Shown: one piece after another, positions 14,547 to 23,911 of the stretch | Layout of the letters: every line of letters starts with the position of its first letter | How positions within the stretch are numbered: position 1 is the stretch's first letter | Source: an uncultured Prevotella sp. | Lineage (GTDB): Bacteria; Bacteroidota; Bacteroidia; Bacteroidales; Bacteroidaceae | NCBI GenBank assembly: GCA_946183415.1 | Contig: CAMHAM010000011.1 | Location: forward strand, 21,158 to 85,157 | DNA length: 64,000 bases | Direction of reading: 5' to 3' | The notes under the pieces: generated by a model | Told to the model about the DNA's origin: nothing | The model's database searches: none | Seen by the model: the letters and a program-made list of their open reading frames with translations, nothing else | Made by a program: the position numbers and the translations under genes

Positions 14547-16094
14547 ATGTTAGTAAAAACATTCTGTGCAGCCGTGATGGGGCTGGAGGCAACGACCATC
14601 ACCATCGAGGTCAACATGACCAGAGGCGTCATGTTCCATTTATCAGGTTTGGCAGACACTGCTGTCAAGGAGAGCTATGACCGTATTCGTGCAGCGATGT
14701 CGAACATCGGTTTCAAGCCCCCTACCGCAGATCTGACTATCAATCTCAGTCCTGCCGACATCCGCAAGGAAGGTAGCAGCTACGACCTGCCCTTGGCTGT
14801 AGGCATCCTCGCAGCTCATGGCAAAGTGAGTGAGACGATGCTTTCAGACTATATGATGATTGGCGAGTTAGGGCTCGACGGAAAGTTGAAACCAGTCAAT
14901 GGTGCCCTCCCCGTAGCCATCAGAGCACGTAAGGAGAAGTTCAAGGGGCTGATCGTGCCCATCGAGAACGTGAATGAGGCGGCAGTCGTCAACAACCTCG
15001 AGATCTATGGGATGGAGAATCTCGCCGACGTCATCAGTTTCATGAATGGCTCAGAGCAATATGAGCCTACGGTCATCGATACCCGCAAGGAATTCTATGA
15101 GCGCCAGTACCAATTCGACCTCGACTTTGCCGATGTGCGAGGACAAGAGAGTGTGAAGCGTGCCCTGGAGGTCGCCGCAGCTGGTGGGCATAACCTGATT
15201 ATGATTGGCAGTCCTGGCAGCGGTAAGTCGATGATGGCAAAACGACTGCCCAGCATCCTGCCCCCGCTCTCACTGGCGGAAAGTCTGGAAACCACACAGA
15301 TACACTCCGTAGCAGGAAAGCTCAGCAGCGGCACATCGCTCATATCCCAGCGACCTTTCCGCAGTCCGCACCATACCGTCTCGCAGGTAGCGATGACAGG
15401 CGGTGGCAACAGAGCCCTGCCTGGGGAAGTCAGCATGGCGCACAACGGGGTGCTCTTTCTCGATGAACTGGCAGAATTTTCAAAATCCACTCTTGAGGTG
15501 CTCCGTCAGCCGCTCGAAGACCGCAAGATCACCATCTCCAGAGCAAAGTACACGGTGGAGTACCCCTGCTCGTTTATGTTTGTGGCATCGATGAATCCCT
15601 GTCCCTGTGGATACTATGGCGATCCGACTCATCATTGCGTCTGCACCCCAGGCCAGATTACCCGTTACCTATCCAAGATCAGCGGTCCGCTGATGGATCG
15701 TATAGATATCCATTGCGAGGTTCAGGCCGTACCCTTTGCCCAACTCTCACAGATGCAGCCCGGCGAACCAAGTGCCGTGATCCGCGAGCGTGTCATCAAG
15801 GCCCGTCAGATACAGGATTTCCGTTACAAGGAGTTCCCTGGAATCTACTGCAACGCACAGATGACGGAACGGATGATCCACCAGTTTGCCGAGCCCGACG
15901 CCCAGAGTCTTGACATGCTCCGCATGGCAATGGAAAGACTCTCCCTCTCTGCACGAGCCTACAACCGCATACTGAAAGTGGCCCGTACCATTGCCGACCT
16001 CGAAGGCACAGACCAAATCCAATCCAACCATATCGCCGAGGCCATTGGCTATCGCAGTCTAGACAGAGGCGACTGGGCAGAACGTAGCATTTAA
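14547..16094 (+). CDS. comM: YifB/ComM family Mg-chelatase-like AAA+ ATPase
   Basis: 515 aa from the ATG at 14547 (MLVKTFCAAVMGLEA, the family start); the in-frame TTG at 14535 overlaps the upstream gene and is unlikely. The N-terminal Lon-protease-like fold domain (to about 165) is followed by Walker A GSPGSGKS (221-228), Walker B VLFLDELAEF (about 295) and the Mg-chelatase C-terminal region with ASMNPCPCGYYGD. Known role: a hexameric helicase promoting branch migration during natural transformation. It complements dprA elsewhere in this window (50111-51238). Confidence 0.92.
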   Translation: MLVKTFCAAVMGLEATTITIEVNMTRGVMFHLSGLADTAVKESYDRIRAAMSNIGFKPPTADLTINLSPADIRKEGSSYDLPLAVGILAAHGKVSETMLSDYMMIGELGLDGKLKPVNGALPVAIRARKEKFKGLIVPIENVNEAAVVNNLEIYGMENLADVISFMNGSEQYEPTVIDTRKEFYERQYQFDLDFADVRGQESVKRALEVAAAGGHNLIMIGSPGSGKSMMAKRLPSILPPLSLAESLETTQIHSVAGKLSSGTSLISQRPFRSPHHTVSQVAMTGGGNRALPGEVSMAHNGVLFLDELAEFSKSTLEVLRQPLEDRKITISRAKYTVEYPCSFMFVASMNPCPCGYYGDPTHHCVCTPGQITRYLSKISGPLMDRIDIHCEVQAVPFAQLSQMQPGEPSAVIRERVIKARQIQDFRYKEFPGIYCNAQMTERMIHQFAEPDAQSLDMLRMAMERLSLSARAYNRILKVARTIADLEGTDQIQSNHIAEAIGYRSLDRGDWAERSI

Positions 16095-16108
16095 ACCCTT
16101 AACGAATA

Positions 16109-16858
16109 ATGAAACAACTCCTTATCTTACTCCTGACACTCGTGGTAACACCAGAGATGATGGCTCAGCAACCATTAGACGTGATTATATTCGGAGACTC
16201 GAATACCTGGTATGGCGGTGACAATTGTGACAAACCAAGAGGATGGAACAAATGGTTCAAGGATGCTTTCCAACCAGCCACTATCAGGAGCTATGCCCGT
16301 AGTGGAGCCACTTGGACTAACACGACAACCACCAAGCGCAACACGCAGGAGAACACAGCCCGCTTAGGGAACGACAATGTGATTTACAACCAGATATGCC
16401 GATTAGAAGAGGCCATAGACAGCGGCGTACAGCGTCAGCCTCAGCTCATCCTCATCATGGCTGGCACCAATGATGCTTGGTTCCAGAAAGACAGACCCAG
16501 AGTCTTTTCCGTCACAGCAGAGGAAGCATTCGCCATAGACAATATTACAGATCGTCCTGTTTCAGAGATTACCTCGTTGACAGAGTCTGTCCGTTATGGT
16601 TGTGAGCTACTGAAAGCCGCCTATCCTGAGGCACGGATTATTCTGCTCACTCCTATGCAATCTACCGCAGCAGGCATCGCCAGTATCGCCAAGGCTGGCG
16701 ATCAGATAGAAGACTGCGGCAGGCGACTGGGAATCAGCGTGATACGTCTGGACCATGAGCCTGTCGACACCCGTGACGGTACCCACACCTCAGAGCTTGG
16801 GGCACAACATATCGGCACCTATATTGCCCAACAGATTGCGACGTTATTAAAGAAATAA
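16109..16858 (+). CDS. Secreted SGNH/GDSL-family esterase
   Basis: 249 aa with a signal peptide (MKQLLILLLTLVVTPEMMAQ), so periplasmic or secreted. SGNH blocks are visible: GDSN (block I, catalytic Ser), a Gly in the second block (SYARSGATW), GTND (block III) and DGTH near the C-terminus (catalytic Asp and His). Probable carbohydrate or acyl esterase. It directly precedes the MBOAT and DHHW genes, so a role in O-acetyl turnover of the same polymer is likely. High confidence on family, low on substrate. Confidence 0.85.
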   Translation: MKQLLILLLTLVVTPEMMAQQPLDVIIFGDSNTWYGGDNCDKPRGWNKWFKDAFQPATIRSYARSGATWTNTTTTKRNTQENTARLGNDNVIYNQICRLEEAIDSGVQRQPQLILIMAGTNDAWFQKDRPRVFSVTAEEAFAIDNITDRPVSEITSLTESVRYGCELLKAAYPEARIILLTPMQSTAAGIASIAKAGDQIEDCGRRLGISVIRLDHEPVDTRDGTHTSELGAQHIGTYIAQQIATLLKK

Positions 16859-16868
16859 AGTAAGGAGT

Positions 16869-18320
16869 ATGGTATTTTCTGACTTGTTCTTCCTGTTCGT
16901 CTTCCTCCCTGCGTTTGCCTTGTGCTACCTGGCAGCTGCATGGATTGACAGACAAATACCAATGGAAGAAACAGGAGAGCATAGTCATCTGCTACAGAAC
17001 TCAACTCTCGTCGTCTTCTCGCTGATCTTCTATGCCTGGGGCGAACCTGTCTATGTGTTCCTCATGCTGTTCTGTGTATTGGTAAACTATCTGGCGGGAC
17101 TTGGCATCAACAGTCAGACGGGAGGTGCTCGCCGTTGGGCTTTAGCAGTCGGACTAACAGGAAACATTCTGATACTCAGCACCTTTAAATATCTGAGTTT
17201 CTTCGCCCAACAGTTGAATGCCCTCGGCGTCGAGGTGGCAGACCCTAAGATCTCGCTGCCCATCGGTATCAGCTTCTACACGTTCCAGTCTATCTCCTAT
17301 CTGATTGACGTCTATCGCCGTGAGGCCCCTGTGCAACGGCATTTCGGCAATCTGCTGCTCTATATCTCCATGTTCCCACAGTTGATTGCCGGACCTATCG
17401 TCCGCTATAATACCGTAGCCCGAGAGATCAACAACCGCCATATATCCTCCAGCGACGTAGCAGAGGGCATGTACCGCTTTATGATCGGTCTCGGCAAGAA
17501 GGTGATTCTGGCTAATCAGCTGTCAGATATTTCTGATCAGTTCCTGGCCAATAACCTGCAAGACCTGACGACGACAGGTTCGTGGGTTGGTATTGTGGCC
17601 TTTACCCTGCAGATATACTTCGATTTCTCAGGTTATAGTGATATGGCCATAGGTCTTGGGCGTTGTCTGGGTTTCCATTTCAACGAGAACTTCCGCCATC
17701 CTTATTGCTGCAACTCCATCACTGACTTCTGGCGGCGGTGGCATATCTCGCTCGGCAGCTTCTTCCGCGACTATGTCTATATCCCTATGGGCGGAAACCG
17801 CAGTCACCAGGCACTGAACATCCTCGTGGTATGGTTCCTCACAGGTATGTGGCACGGTGCCAGCTGGAACTTCATCATCTGGGGTGTTTACTTCGGATTC
17901 ATCGTCACCTTAGAGAAATATACGCTCTTACGCGTACATCGTTATATACCTTCACCCCTACTCCACCTCTATAGCTTAGTGCTGGTGGTGATTGGCTGGG
18001 GCATCTTCTATTTCGACGACAGCAGCAGGATGATGCGCTTTTTCCAGATCTGTTTTGGTCAAGAAGGCAGTTTCCATGACTTCGTCACCATCAGTGCACT
18101 GATGGACAACTGTTGGCTATGGGTGGTCTGCCTGCTGTTCTGTATGCCCATCCGCCATTGGACTGGCGCATTGTGGCAGCGAATCGCGCATCAAGGGGGC
18201 TTTATCCATGAATCCCTGCTGTTCGTTTCCCGCCTGGCTATCTCTGCGTTCCTGTTGATACTCAGCGTGGCCTTGTTAGTAGGTGCCACCAACAATGCTT
18301 TTATTTACACCAGATTCTGA
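16869..18320 (+). CDS. Membrane-bound O-acyltransferase (MBOAT, AlgI-like)
   Basis: 483 aa, about ten hydrophobic segments, inner membrane. Motifs: LLYISMFPQLIAGPIVRY, FDFSGYSDMAIGLGRCLGF, DFWRRWHISLGSFFRDYVYIPMGG and LTGMWHGASWNF with the conserved His of the family. AlgI-type MBOATs pass acetyl groups from the cytoplasm to a periplasmic AlgX/AlgJ-like partner that acetylates an exported polysaccharide. The two DHHW genes following it would be those partners. It starts 10 bp after the SGNH gene; spacing indicates an operon. Confidence 0.92.
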   Translation: MVFSDLFFLFVFLPAFALCYLAAAWIDRQIPMEETGEHSHLLQNSTLVVFSLIFYAWGEPVYVFLMLFCVLVNYLAGLGINSQTGGARRWALAVGLTGNILILSTFKYLSFFAQQLNALGVEVADPKISLPIGISFYTFQSISYLIDVYRREAPVQRHFGNLLLYISMFPQLIAGPIVRYNTVAREINNRHISSSDVAEGMYRFMIGLGKKVILANQLSDISDQFLANNLQDLTTTGSWVGIVAFTLQIYFDFSGYSDMAIGLGRCLGFHFNENFRHPYCCNSITDFWRRWHISLGSFFRDYVYIPMGGNRSHQALNILVVWFLTGMWHGASWNFIIWGVYFGFIVTLEKYTLLRVHRYIPSPLLHLYSLVLVVIGWGIFYFDDSSRMMRFFQICFGQEGSFHDFVTISALMDNCWLWVVCLLFCMPIRHWTGALWQRIAHQGGFIHESLLFVSRLAISAFLLILSVALLVGATNNAFIYTRF

Positions 18321-18330
18321 CGACATAGAT

Positions 18331-19371
18331 ATGAAACGACTCCTCCTGACACTCTGCCTCCTGACAACCGTCATCAGCATCATGACAGCACAGAATGTGC
18401 GACGTGTGCGTCGTGGTATTATCCTGGTTGATACAGGTATGACCGTCAGAGCCATAGAACCTTATAAAGGCAATCCGGATAACGGCGCCGGCTATGCAGG
18501 CATCGTCAATCGATACAAGCGGACCTTCCCCCAGGTGAATGTCTACTGCATGGTGATTCCCAATGCCGTAGCCTACTATTGCCCAGACTCAGTACAGAGT
18601 TGGACACAGACAGAGCGCCCGGCCATCAAGGAAATACTGTCCAAGCTATCCGCAGATGTCAAGGCCGTTGATATCTACGACACACTAAAGGCTCACATCT
18701 CAGAGCCCATCTACTCCCGTACAGACCACCACTGGTCACCGCTCGGTGCCTACTATGCTGCTCGGCAATTTTCGCAGGCCGCCGGCATCGAATTTAAAGA
18801 CTTGACAGCCTATGAACCACGTGCCATCCGTAACTACGTCGGCAGCATGTACACGTTCTCACGCGAGATGGCCATCAAGAACGCCCCAGAAGACTTCGTC
18901 TATTATGTGCCACGCGATTCAGACTACTCAGCTACGCACATTACTTATAAGAGACAGTCAAAGAAAATCGGCCGCAGAAGATGGAAGCGTTTCCTGACAG
19001 CCAGTGAACCTGAGACTTTCAGCTTCTTCCGTAACTATGAGGATGGCGACGCCAATGCCTATTGCACCTTCATGGGAGGTGATATGAATACTACCAGCAT
19101 CAAGACGGCTGTCCGCAACAACCGTCGCCTGCTGATTCTCAAGGACAGCTATGGCAACGCACTACCCCCGTATCTTTTCGCTTCGTTTGAGGAAATACAT
19201 GTTGTTGATTGTCGCTATTTCCTGCAGAACATGGTCGACTTCGTGAACAATCATGCCATTACCGATATTCTCTTTGCCAACAACCTGATCCACGCCTCAA
19301 TGGCTAAGACCAGTCTGGCCTACACACGTTATCTCACCCAGAAAACCACTACACAACATGAGATTCAGTAA
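18331..19371 (+). CDS. DHHW/AlgJ-like protein, short paralogue
   Basis: 346 aa from MKRLLLTLCLLT; the frame further upstream overlaps the MBOAT gene. Signal peptide, periplasmic. It contains RTDHHWSPLGAYYAA, the motif that names the DHHW family, and later GGDMNTT and ILKDSYGNAL, where the Ser fits the SGNH nucleophile of AlgX/AlgJ-type O-acetyltransferases. It lacks the N-terminal region (SELEKRELKRFP ... EPFRDHF) found in its neighbour at 19358. It overlaps that gene by 14 bp, so the two are translationally coupled tandem paralogues. Confidence 0.82.
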   Translation: MKRLLLTLCLLTTVISIMTAQNVRRVRRGIILVDTGMTVRAIEPYKGNPDNGAGYAGIVNRYKRTFPQVNVYCMVIPNAVAYYCPDSVQSWTQTERPAIKEILSKLSADVKAVDIYDTLKAHISEPIYSRTDHHWSPLGAYYAARQFSQAAGIEFKDLTAYEPRAIRNYVGSMYTFSREMAIKNAPEDFVYYVPRDSDYSATHITYKRQSKKIGRRRWKRFLTASEPETFSFFRNYEDGDANAYCTFMGGDMNTTSIKTAVRNNRRLLILKDSYGNALPPYLFASFEEIHVVDCRYFLQNMVDFVNNHAITDILFANNLIHASMAKTSLAYTRYLTQKTTTQHEIQ

Positions 19372-20821
19372 AGCCTACATATTTCTCTTCTGCGTATTGT
19401 TCGCCGCCTTGGCGGTAGTCTTCAATACCTTCCCTCGAAGTGCTTATTCTGAGCTGGAGAAGCGTGAGCTGAAAAGATTCCCCCTATTCTCCCCTGAGAA
19501 ATTGCTCGACGGGTCGTTTACAAGCGAGGTCTCTTCATGGTTCAGCGACAGCGAACCTTTCCGCGACCATTTCATGGCACTCAGCATGCAGATCAAAGAC
19601 CTCATCCGGATGGAGACAGGCGAAGAGAACATCACCTTCCACGCCACAGCCAGCGATCCTGAGCCAGAAAGTCTCGAACCAACAGAAAGCACAGACGCTC
19701 AGGAAGTCCAGGAAGACTCCACCTACAACTACGAAAACCATATAACTGCCGACGAGAATGCCAAGATTGCCAATGCCGGCATCATCATTGTAGGCACAGG
19801 TGAGAAAGTGCGCGCCCTGATGGCCTATGGCGGTACGGCCAAAGGCTGTACAGGTTACGCCAGAGCTGCCAACAAATACAAAGACACCTTCCCCGATGTC
19901 AATGTCTACTGCATGGTCATTCCTACGGCTGTGGAATATTACTGCCCAGACAAGGTGCGCAAGCGCACCCGTCCTCAGCGACCTACTATAGAGAATGTCA
20001 TCAACCATCTCTCGCCAGACGTCAAACCTGTAGATATCTACGCAGCCTTAGGCGAACATGCCGACGAGGACATCTTCCTGCGCACTGACCACCACTGGGC
20101 ACCGCTGGGAGCCTATTATGCTGCAGAGAAATTCGCCCAAGTGGCTGGAGTACCTTTCCGTCCGCTGTCTGATTACGAACGGAAAGTTGTGCATGGCTAT
20201 GTGGGGAGCATGTACGGCTATTCCCAGGACATCTCCATCAAAAAGGCACCCGAGGACTTCGTCTACTATGTACCAAAAGGTGTCAGTTACACAACGACCT
20301 ATACGAACTACACCATCGACGAGAACTATCACGTGATAGGAATGGGTCGCCCCTACAAGGGTGTGTTCTTCTATCGTTTCAAGGATGGCAGCGGTGGCGC
20401 TTACTGCACCTTCATGGGCAGCGACACCAAGATTACCTGTGTACGCACATCGACTCAGAACGGGCGACGGCTGCTGATCCTGAAAGACAGTTTCGGCAAC
20501 GCCCTCCCAGGTTATCTTTTCTACTCATTCGAAGAGGTGCATGTGATTGATTCCCGCTATTTCACAAAGAACATGGTGGATTACGTCAATGAGAATGGTA
20601 TCACCGACATCTTGTTTGCCAACAATATCTTCAAGGCCTACTCCAGTCATACCTACTCCAATTATCTGCGGTTCCTCACGCAGACAGGTGGCATCCCCAA
20701 ACGGACAAAGCCCAAGGGCGACAGCCTGCAACAAGTGAAGCCTGCTGCCAAAGACAGCATCACCGCACCTGCTGCAACTATTCCCGTTGCGCCCAAAGAC
20801 TCTATTTCTTCTTCTTTTTAA
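19358..20821 (+). CDS. DHHW/AlgJ-like protein, full-length paralogue
   Basis: 487 aa with an N-terminal membrane anchor or signal (AYIFLFCVLFAALAVVF). The family N-terminal part SELEKRELKRFPLFSPEKL ... FSDSEPFRDHF is present, then an acidic linker (about 100-130), RTDHHWAPLGAYYAAEKF and ILKDSFGNALPGY. Probable periplasmic O-acetyltransferase partner of the MBOAT at 16869. A Pro/Lys-rich tail follows residue 455. The 3' end overlaps the convergent AsmA-like gene by 20 bp; the same bases (TCTTCTTCTTTTTAA) encode the end of both proteins. Confidence 0.85.
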   Translation: MRFSKAYIFLFCVLFAALAVVFNTFPRSAYSELEKRELKRFPLFSPEKLLDGSFTSEVSSWFSDSEPFRDHFMALSMQIKDLIRMETGEENITFHATASDPEPESLEPTESTDAQEVQEDSTYNYENHITADENAKIANAGIIIVGTGEKVRALMAYGGTAKGCTGYARAANKYKDTFPDVNVYCMVIPTAVEYYCPDKVRKRTRPQRPTIENVINHLSPDVKPVDIYAALGEHADEDIFLRTDHHWAPLGAYYAAEKFAQVAGVPFRPLSDYERKVVHGYVGSMYGYSQDISIKKAPEDFVYYVPKGVSYTTTYTNYTIDENYHVIGMGRPYKGVFFYRFKDGSGGAYCTFMGSDTKITCVRTSTQNGRRLLILKDSFGNALPGYLFYSFEEVHVIDSRYFTKNMVDYVNENGITDILFANNIFKAYSSHTYSNYLRFLTQTGGIPKRTKPKGDSLQQVKPAAKDSITAPAATIPVAPKDSISSSF

Positions 20822-22706
20822 AAGGATTGAGTTTGCTGAAGTCGATGATTTCCTTCATTTTGACCTTCACCTTTGGCTTCACCTTGAGAGTACTCATCTT
20901 GTCGATATCAGAGATAGAGAAGTCGCATGCCCAGTCTAAGCCCTTATTCGCCTGATTGATATTGCCTTCGATTTGTCCGCCATTACTCTGGATGGCGACA
21001 TTCAGGTTCTTGATCTTCACCCCCTTATAACTGGCCTCACGGACAACGGCGTTGACATTGCCGATAGGCATTTTCCCACCGTATTTCTTTCGCATCTGCG
21101 CAGTCCTTTCCTTGTGGATATCGATCTTGAAATTAGCATTCACCGACACGTCGCCTATATCCTTCATCTCCAGCACTTTTCCCAAATGGATACGACCAGT
21201 ATTTGCAGAGCCTGTGAGATATTTATCGTTCTCATCAATAGCGAAGTTGAAGTTTAGGCTGCCGGCTGCCGTTCCCACATTGCCCTGAAACTCCTCACGC
21301 TTCCATAACACAGCGAAATCACCTGTATAGCGGATGTCTCCCAGATTCTTCAACTGTTTCATCATCAGTTTCTTACCAGCAAACATACTGATAATCTCCT
21401 CCTTGATATCGCCTTTTGCCAGCATGTCCTTTACATGGAACCGTACTTCCATATCTTCAGGCACATTCAGATGCGTGATCCCCCCATCAGCATGGATGGT
21501 CAGACGCTTGTCTGGACTATGCACCTCGACATTCTTGAACACAAGGGTGGTATCCGTACCACTGAACAGCACGCTCAGCTCCAAAGGCATCGTAAAGTTC
21601 TTCAGCACAGGTGCAAACGGGCGGGAGATATCTTTTAGGTATGTCGTTCCCTTGATCAGAGATGTCTGAAAGGCGAATTTCCGTCCCTCCTTCTTGCTGG
21701 GTAACTGAATCGTGGCACTGTCGAATCTCAGTATCGTACTGTCCTGCTGCAAGGTAATATCGCTCAGATGAGCGGCTTTCTTATTAATGCCGGCACGGAA
21801 CTTCAGAGTCTTCACATTGAAACCAGTAATAGTATCCACTGCCTCAAACTTCGTCATCGAGATATTGGCAGTATCCTTGCCCAGATGATTCAGCGTCAGC
21901 TCCATATTGGCCTGGATATCAAGATGACCAGCATCGAAATAGCCTCGCTTAGGTTTGCCTGCATTCTTGCGGGGCAGATGGTTGTCGAGAACAAGGTGCA
22001 TACCGTCAATCTTTACCTGCTGGCTGTCATCCTTGCCGAGGACAGCAATCTGACCGATGTCAACGCGTCCTGTCTGAGGGCCTTTCTTCGTCACGAAATC
22101 CACCTTGCCCTGCAAATGGCGGATGGAACCCTCCTGGTTACCCGTCCAGTGCTTCTCATAGTTGAGATTGCCAAGATAGAAAGTATCCTCGTTGAATACG
22201 ACATCGATTTCCGATACTTCCACCTTGCTGACATCCAACGAGAGCTTCTTCTTTTTCTTTTCTTCTCCTTCTTTCTTGTCCTTCTTGGGCTTATCACTCT
22301 TGAAAGCATCCAGTACGAATTGGTAGTTGGCCTCACCATCCTTTGGCTTATAAAGTCTGGCTTTGACCCCGTCGAGTTCTACAGAAGAAATCTGAATGTG
22401 ATTTCTGAGAAGTCCCCAAAGATCAAGATTGACCGACAAACGACCAACCTGCAGCATTTTCCGCTGCTCACGATCCTCAATATCAACTCCCAACAGGTTT
22501 GCGTCAAAAGTCAGGAGATTGATACTGACACTATCAATCTTGACCTTTGTCTGAAGGCGGTCTGCCAGTGCCTCCGTCGAATAGTCCAGCATCTTCTTCT
22601 GGAAAGAGCTGGAGTTGAAAACAAATGCAGCACCCAACAAGATGACCACAATGACAGCTGCCAAAATACCAAGAATTTTCAGTCCAAGAATAACAAATCG
22701 TTTCAT
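20802..22706 (-). CDS. AsmA-family envelope protein
   Basis: 634 aa. One N-terminal membrane helix (ILGLKILGILAAVIVVILLGAAFVF) and then a long beta-rich periplasmic body. The start of that body (LADRLQTKVKIDSVSINLLTFDANLLGVDIED) is characteristic of AsmA/TamB-type proteins, which form grooves for lipid movement between membranes. A Lys-rich insert (DKPKKDKKEGEEKKKKK) lies near residue 150 and the tail ends in KKKKK. Role in outer-membrane biogenesis is inferred from the family. Divergent from fur, sharing a 90-bp promoter region. Confidence 0.78.
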   Translation of the reverse strand: MKRFVILGLKILGILAAVIVVILLGAAFVFNSSSFQKKMLDYSTEALADRLQTKVKIDSVSINLLTFDANLLGVDIEDREQRKMLQVGRLSVNLDLWGLLRNHIQISSVELDGVKARLYKPKDGEANYQFVLDAFKSDKPKKDKKEGEEKKKKKLSLDVSKVEVSEIDVVFNEDTFYLGNLNYEKHWTGNQEGSIRHLQGKVDFVTKKGPQTGRVDIGQIAVLGKDDSQQVKIDGMHLVLDNHLPRKNAGKPKRGYFDAGHLDIQANMELTLNHLGKDTANISMTKFEAVDTITGFNVKTLKFRAGINKKAAHLSDITLQQDSTILRFDSATIQLPSKKEGRKFAFQTSLIKGTTYLKDISRPFAPVLKNFTMPLELSVLFSGTDTTLVFKNVEVHSPDKRLTIHADGGITHLNVPEDMEVRFHVKDMLAKGDIKEEIISMFAGKKLMMKQLKNLGDIRYTGDFAVLWKREEFQGNVGTAAGSLNFNFAIDENDKYLTGSANTGRIHLGKVLEMKDIGDVSVNANFKIDIHKERTAQMRKKYGGKMPIGNVNAVVREASYKGVKIKNLNVAIQSNGGQIEGNINQANKGLDWACDFSISDIDKMSTLKVKPKVKVKMKEIIDFSKLNPFKKKKK

Positions 22707-22725
22707 CGCTTAGCTTTTTTGTTTG

Positions 22726-22733
22726 CAAAGATA
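22726..22733 (-). promoter_or_regulatory. -7 box (TATCTTTG, minus strand) of the AsmA-like gene
   Basis: 20 bp before the ATG at 22706; back to back with the fur promoter. Confidence 0.65.
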
Positions 22734-22755
22734 CAAATAATTCTCAATAATTTCG

Positions 22756-22763
22756 TAACTTTG
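22756..22763 (+). promoter_or_regulatory. -7 box (TAACTTTG) of the fur operon
   Basis: TAACTTTG fits TAnnTTTG and lies 30 bp before the fur ATG. Confidence 0.65.
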
Positions 22764-22792
22764 TAGCCAAAAAAATATAACGTACATAAAGA

Positions 22793-23209
22793 ATGGACGA
22801 AACGACCTATGTCAAACTGCTCGAAGAGCACCATATCAAGCCCACAGCTAACCGCATTGTGGTGGTCAAGGCCTTAGAGTCTTCCATGCAGCCCCAGTCG
22901 CTGGCAGAACTGGAGCGGAAGATCAGCACCATCGACAAGTCGAATATCTTCCGTGCGCTGAACCTCTTCCGTGAGCACCATCTGATTCATGCGATTGAAG
23001 GCAACAGCGATGGCACGAGATATGAACTCTGCCACAGCCACAGCCATGAACATGATGATGACCAGCATCCTCACTTCTACTGTGAGCAATGCCAGCAGAC
23101 TTACTGCCTCGACTATGCAGAAGTGCCTGAGGTTAGGCTACCCGAAGGATTTGAAGCCACATCGTCGAACCTAATGATCAAGGGCATCTGCCCACACTGC
23201 AAGAGATGA
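22793..23209 (+). CDS. fur: Fur-family metal-responsive repressor
   Basis: 138 aa. Winged helix at residues 10-75 (KPTANRIVVVKALESS ... IFRALNLFREHHLIHAI). The dimerisation/metal domain has the His-rich stretch HSHSHEHDDDQHPHFYCEQC and a final CPHC, giving the two CxxC pairs of a structural Zn site. It could be Fur, Zur or PerR; the sequence alone does not decide. The HAD phosphatase gene overlaps its stop (ATGA), so they are co-transcribed. Confidence 0.88.
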   Translation: MDETTYVKLLEEHHIKPTANRIVVVKALESSMQPQSLAELERKISTIDKSNIFRALNLFREHHLIHAIEGNSDGTRYELCHSHSHEHDDDQHPHFYCEQCQQTYCLDYAEVPEVRLPEGFEATSSNLMIKGICPHCKR

Positions 23210-23910
23210 TTAACATGAACGATATACGCGTCATTGCTTTCGATGCTGACGATACGCTTTGGGACTGCCAGTCACATTTTGAGGCTGTGGAGAATCATCT
23301 CTACGACCTCATTGCTCCTTATTGCGAGACTCCTGCAAAAGAACTGTTCCAAACGGAGTCTGGCAATATGGCTGATCTTGGCTATGGCTGCAAGGCCTTC
23401 ACCATCTCCATCGTAGAGACAGCACTTCGTGTGGCTGGTGACCACCTATCTTCCCAACAGCTCAGCGACCTGCTCAGCCACAGCAAGAGTCTGCTCCACT
23501 TGCCTGCCACACCGTTGCCTGAGGTAGAAGAGACGTTGCAGCGTCTGCAAGCCTATCCTTATCGCCTAGTGGTCTTCACGAAAGGCGAGCTGCAGGATCA
23601 GGAGAACAAGCTTCATCGCAGTGGACTGGCCAAATACTTCTCTCACGTAGAGATCACCTCCAACAAGACAGAAGTGGAGTTCCAACAGCTCTGTGAGCAC
23701 CTGGGCATCCTACCCTTCCAACTGCTGATGGTAGGCAATTCCTTGAAGAGTGATATTGCGCCTGCACTCACCATTGGCGCTTCAGCCATTCATATACCCT
23801 TCCATGTCACTTGGCAGCTGGAACATTCTGAGGACATCGAGCACGAACGTCTCGAGAAAATCACCCATTTCAACGAAATCATAACAATTCTCAACACTCA
23901 TACAGCTTAA
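23206..23910 (+). CDS. HAD-superfamily hydrolase
   Basis: 234 aa. HAD motif I is DADDT (residues about 12-16, AFDADDTLWD), motif II VVFTKG, a Lys at about 150, and motif IV VGNSLKSDI. The cap between motifs I and II is helical (type C1). Cytosolic phosphatase, probably acting on a small metabolite; substrate not predictable. The chosen ATG overlaps the fur stop as ATGA; an ATG at 23215 is also possible. The thioesterase gene follows 1 bp after the stop. Confidence 0.88.
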   Translation: MINMNDIRVIAFDADDTLWDCQSHFEAVENHLYDLIAPYCETPAKELFQTESGNMADLGYGCKAFTISIVETALRVAGDHLSSQQLSDLLSHSKSLLHLPATPLPEVEETLQRLQAYPYRLVVFTKGELQDQENKLHRSGLAKYFSHVEITSNKTEVEFQQLCEHLGILPFQLLMVGNSLKSDIAPALTIGASAIHIPFHVTWQLEHSEDIEHERLEKITHFNEIITILNTHTA

Positions 23911-23911
23911 T

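Noticed and set aside
21768..22766. Plus-strand ORF of 332 codons opposite the AsmA-like gene
   Set aside because: Composition is that of an antisense shadow, it runs through the divergent promoter region, and the minus-strand protein is coherent from signal to end.
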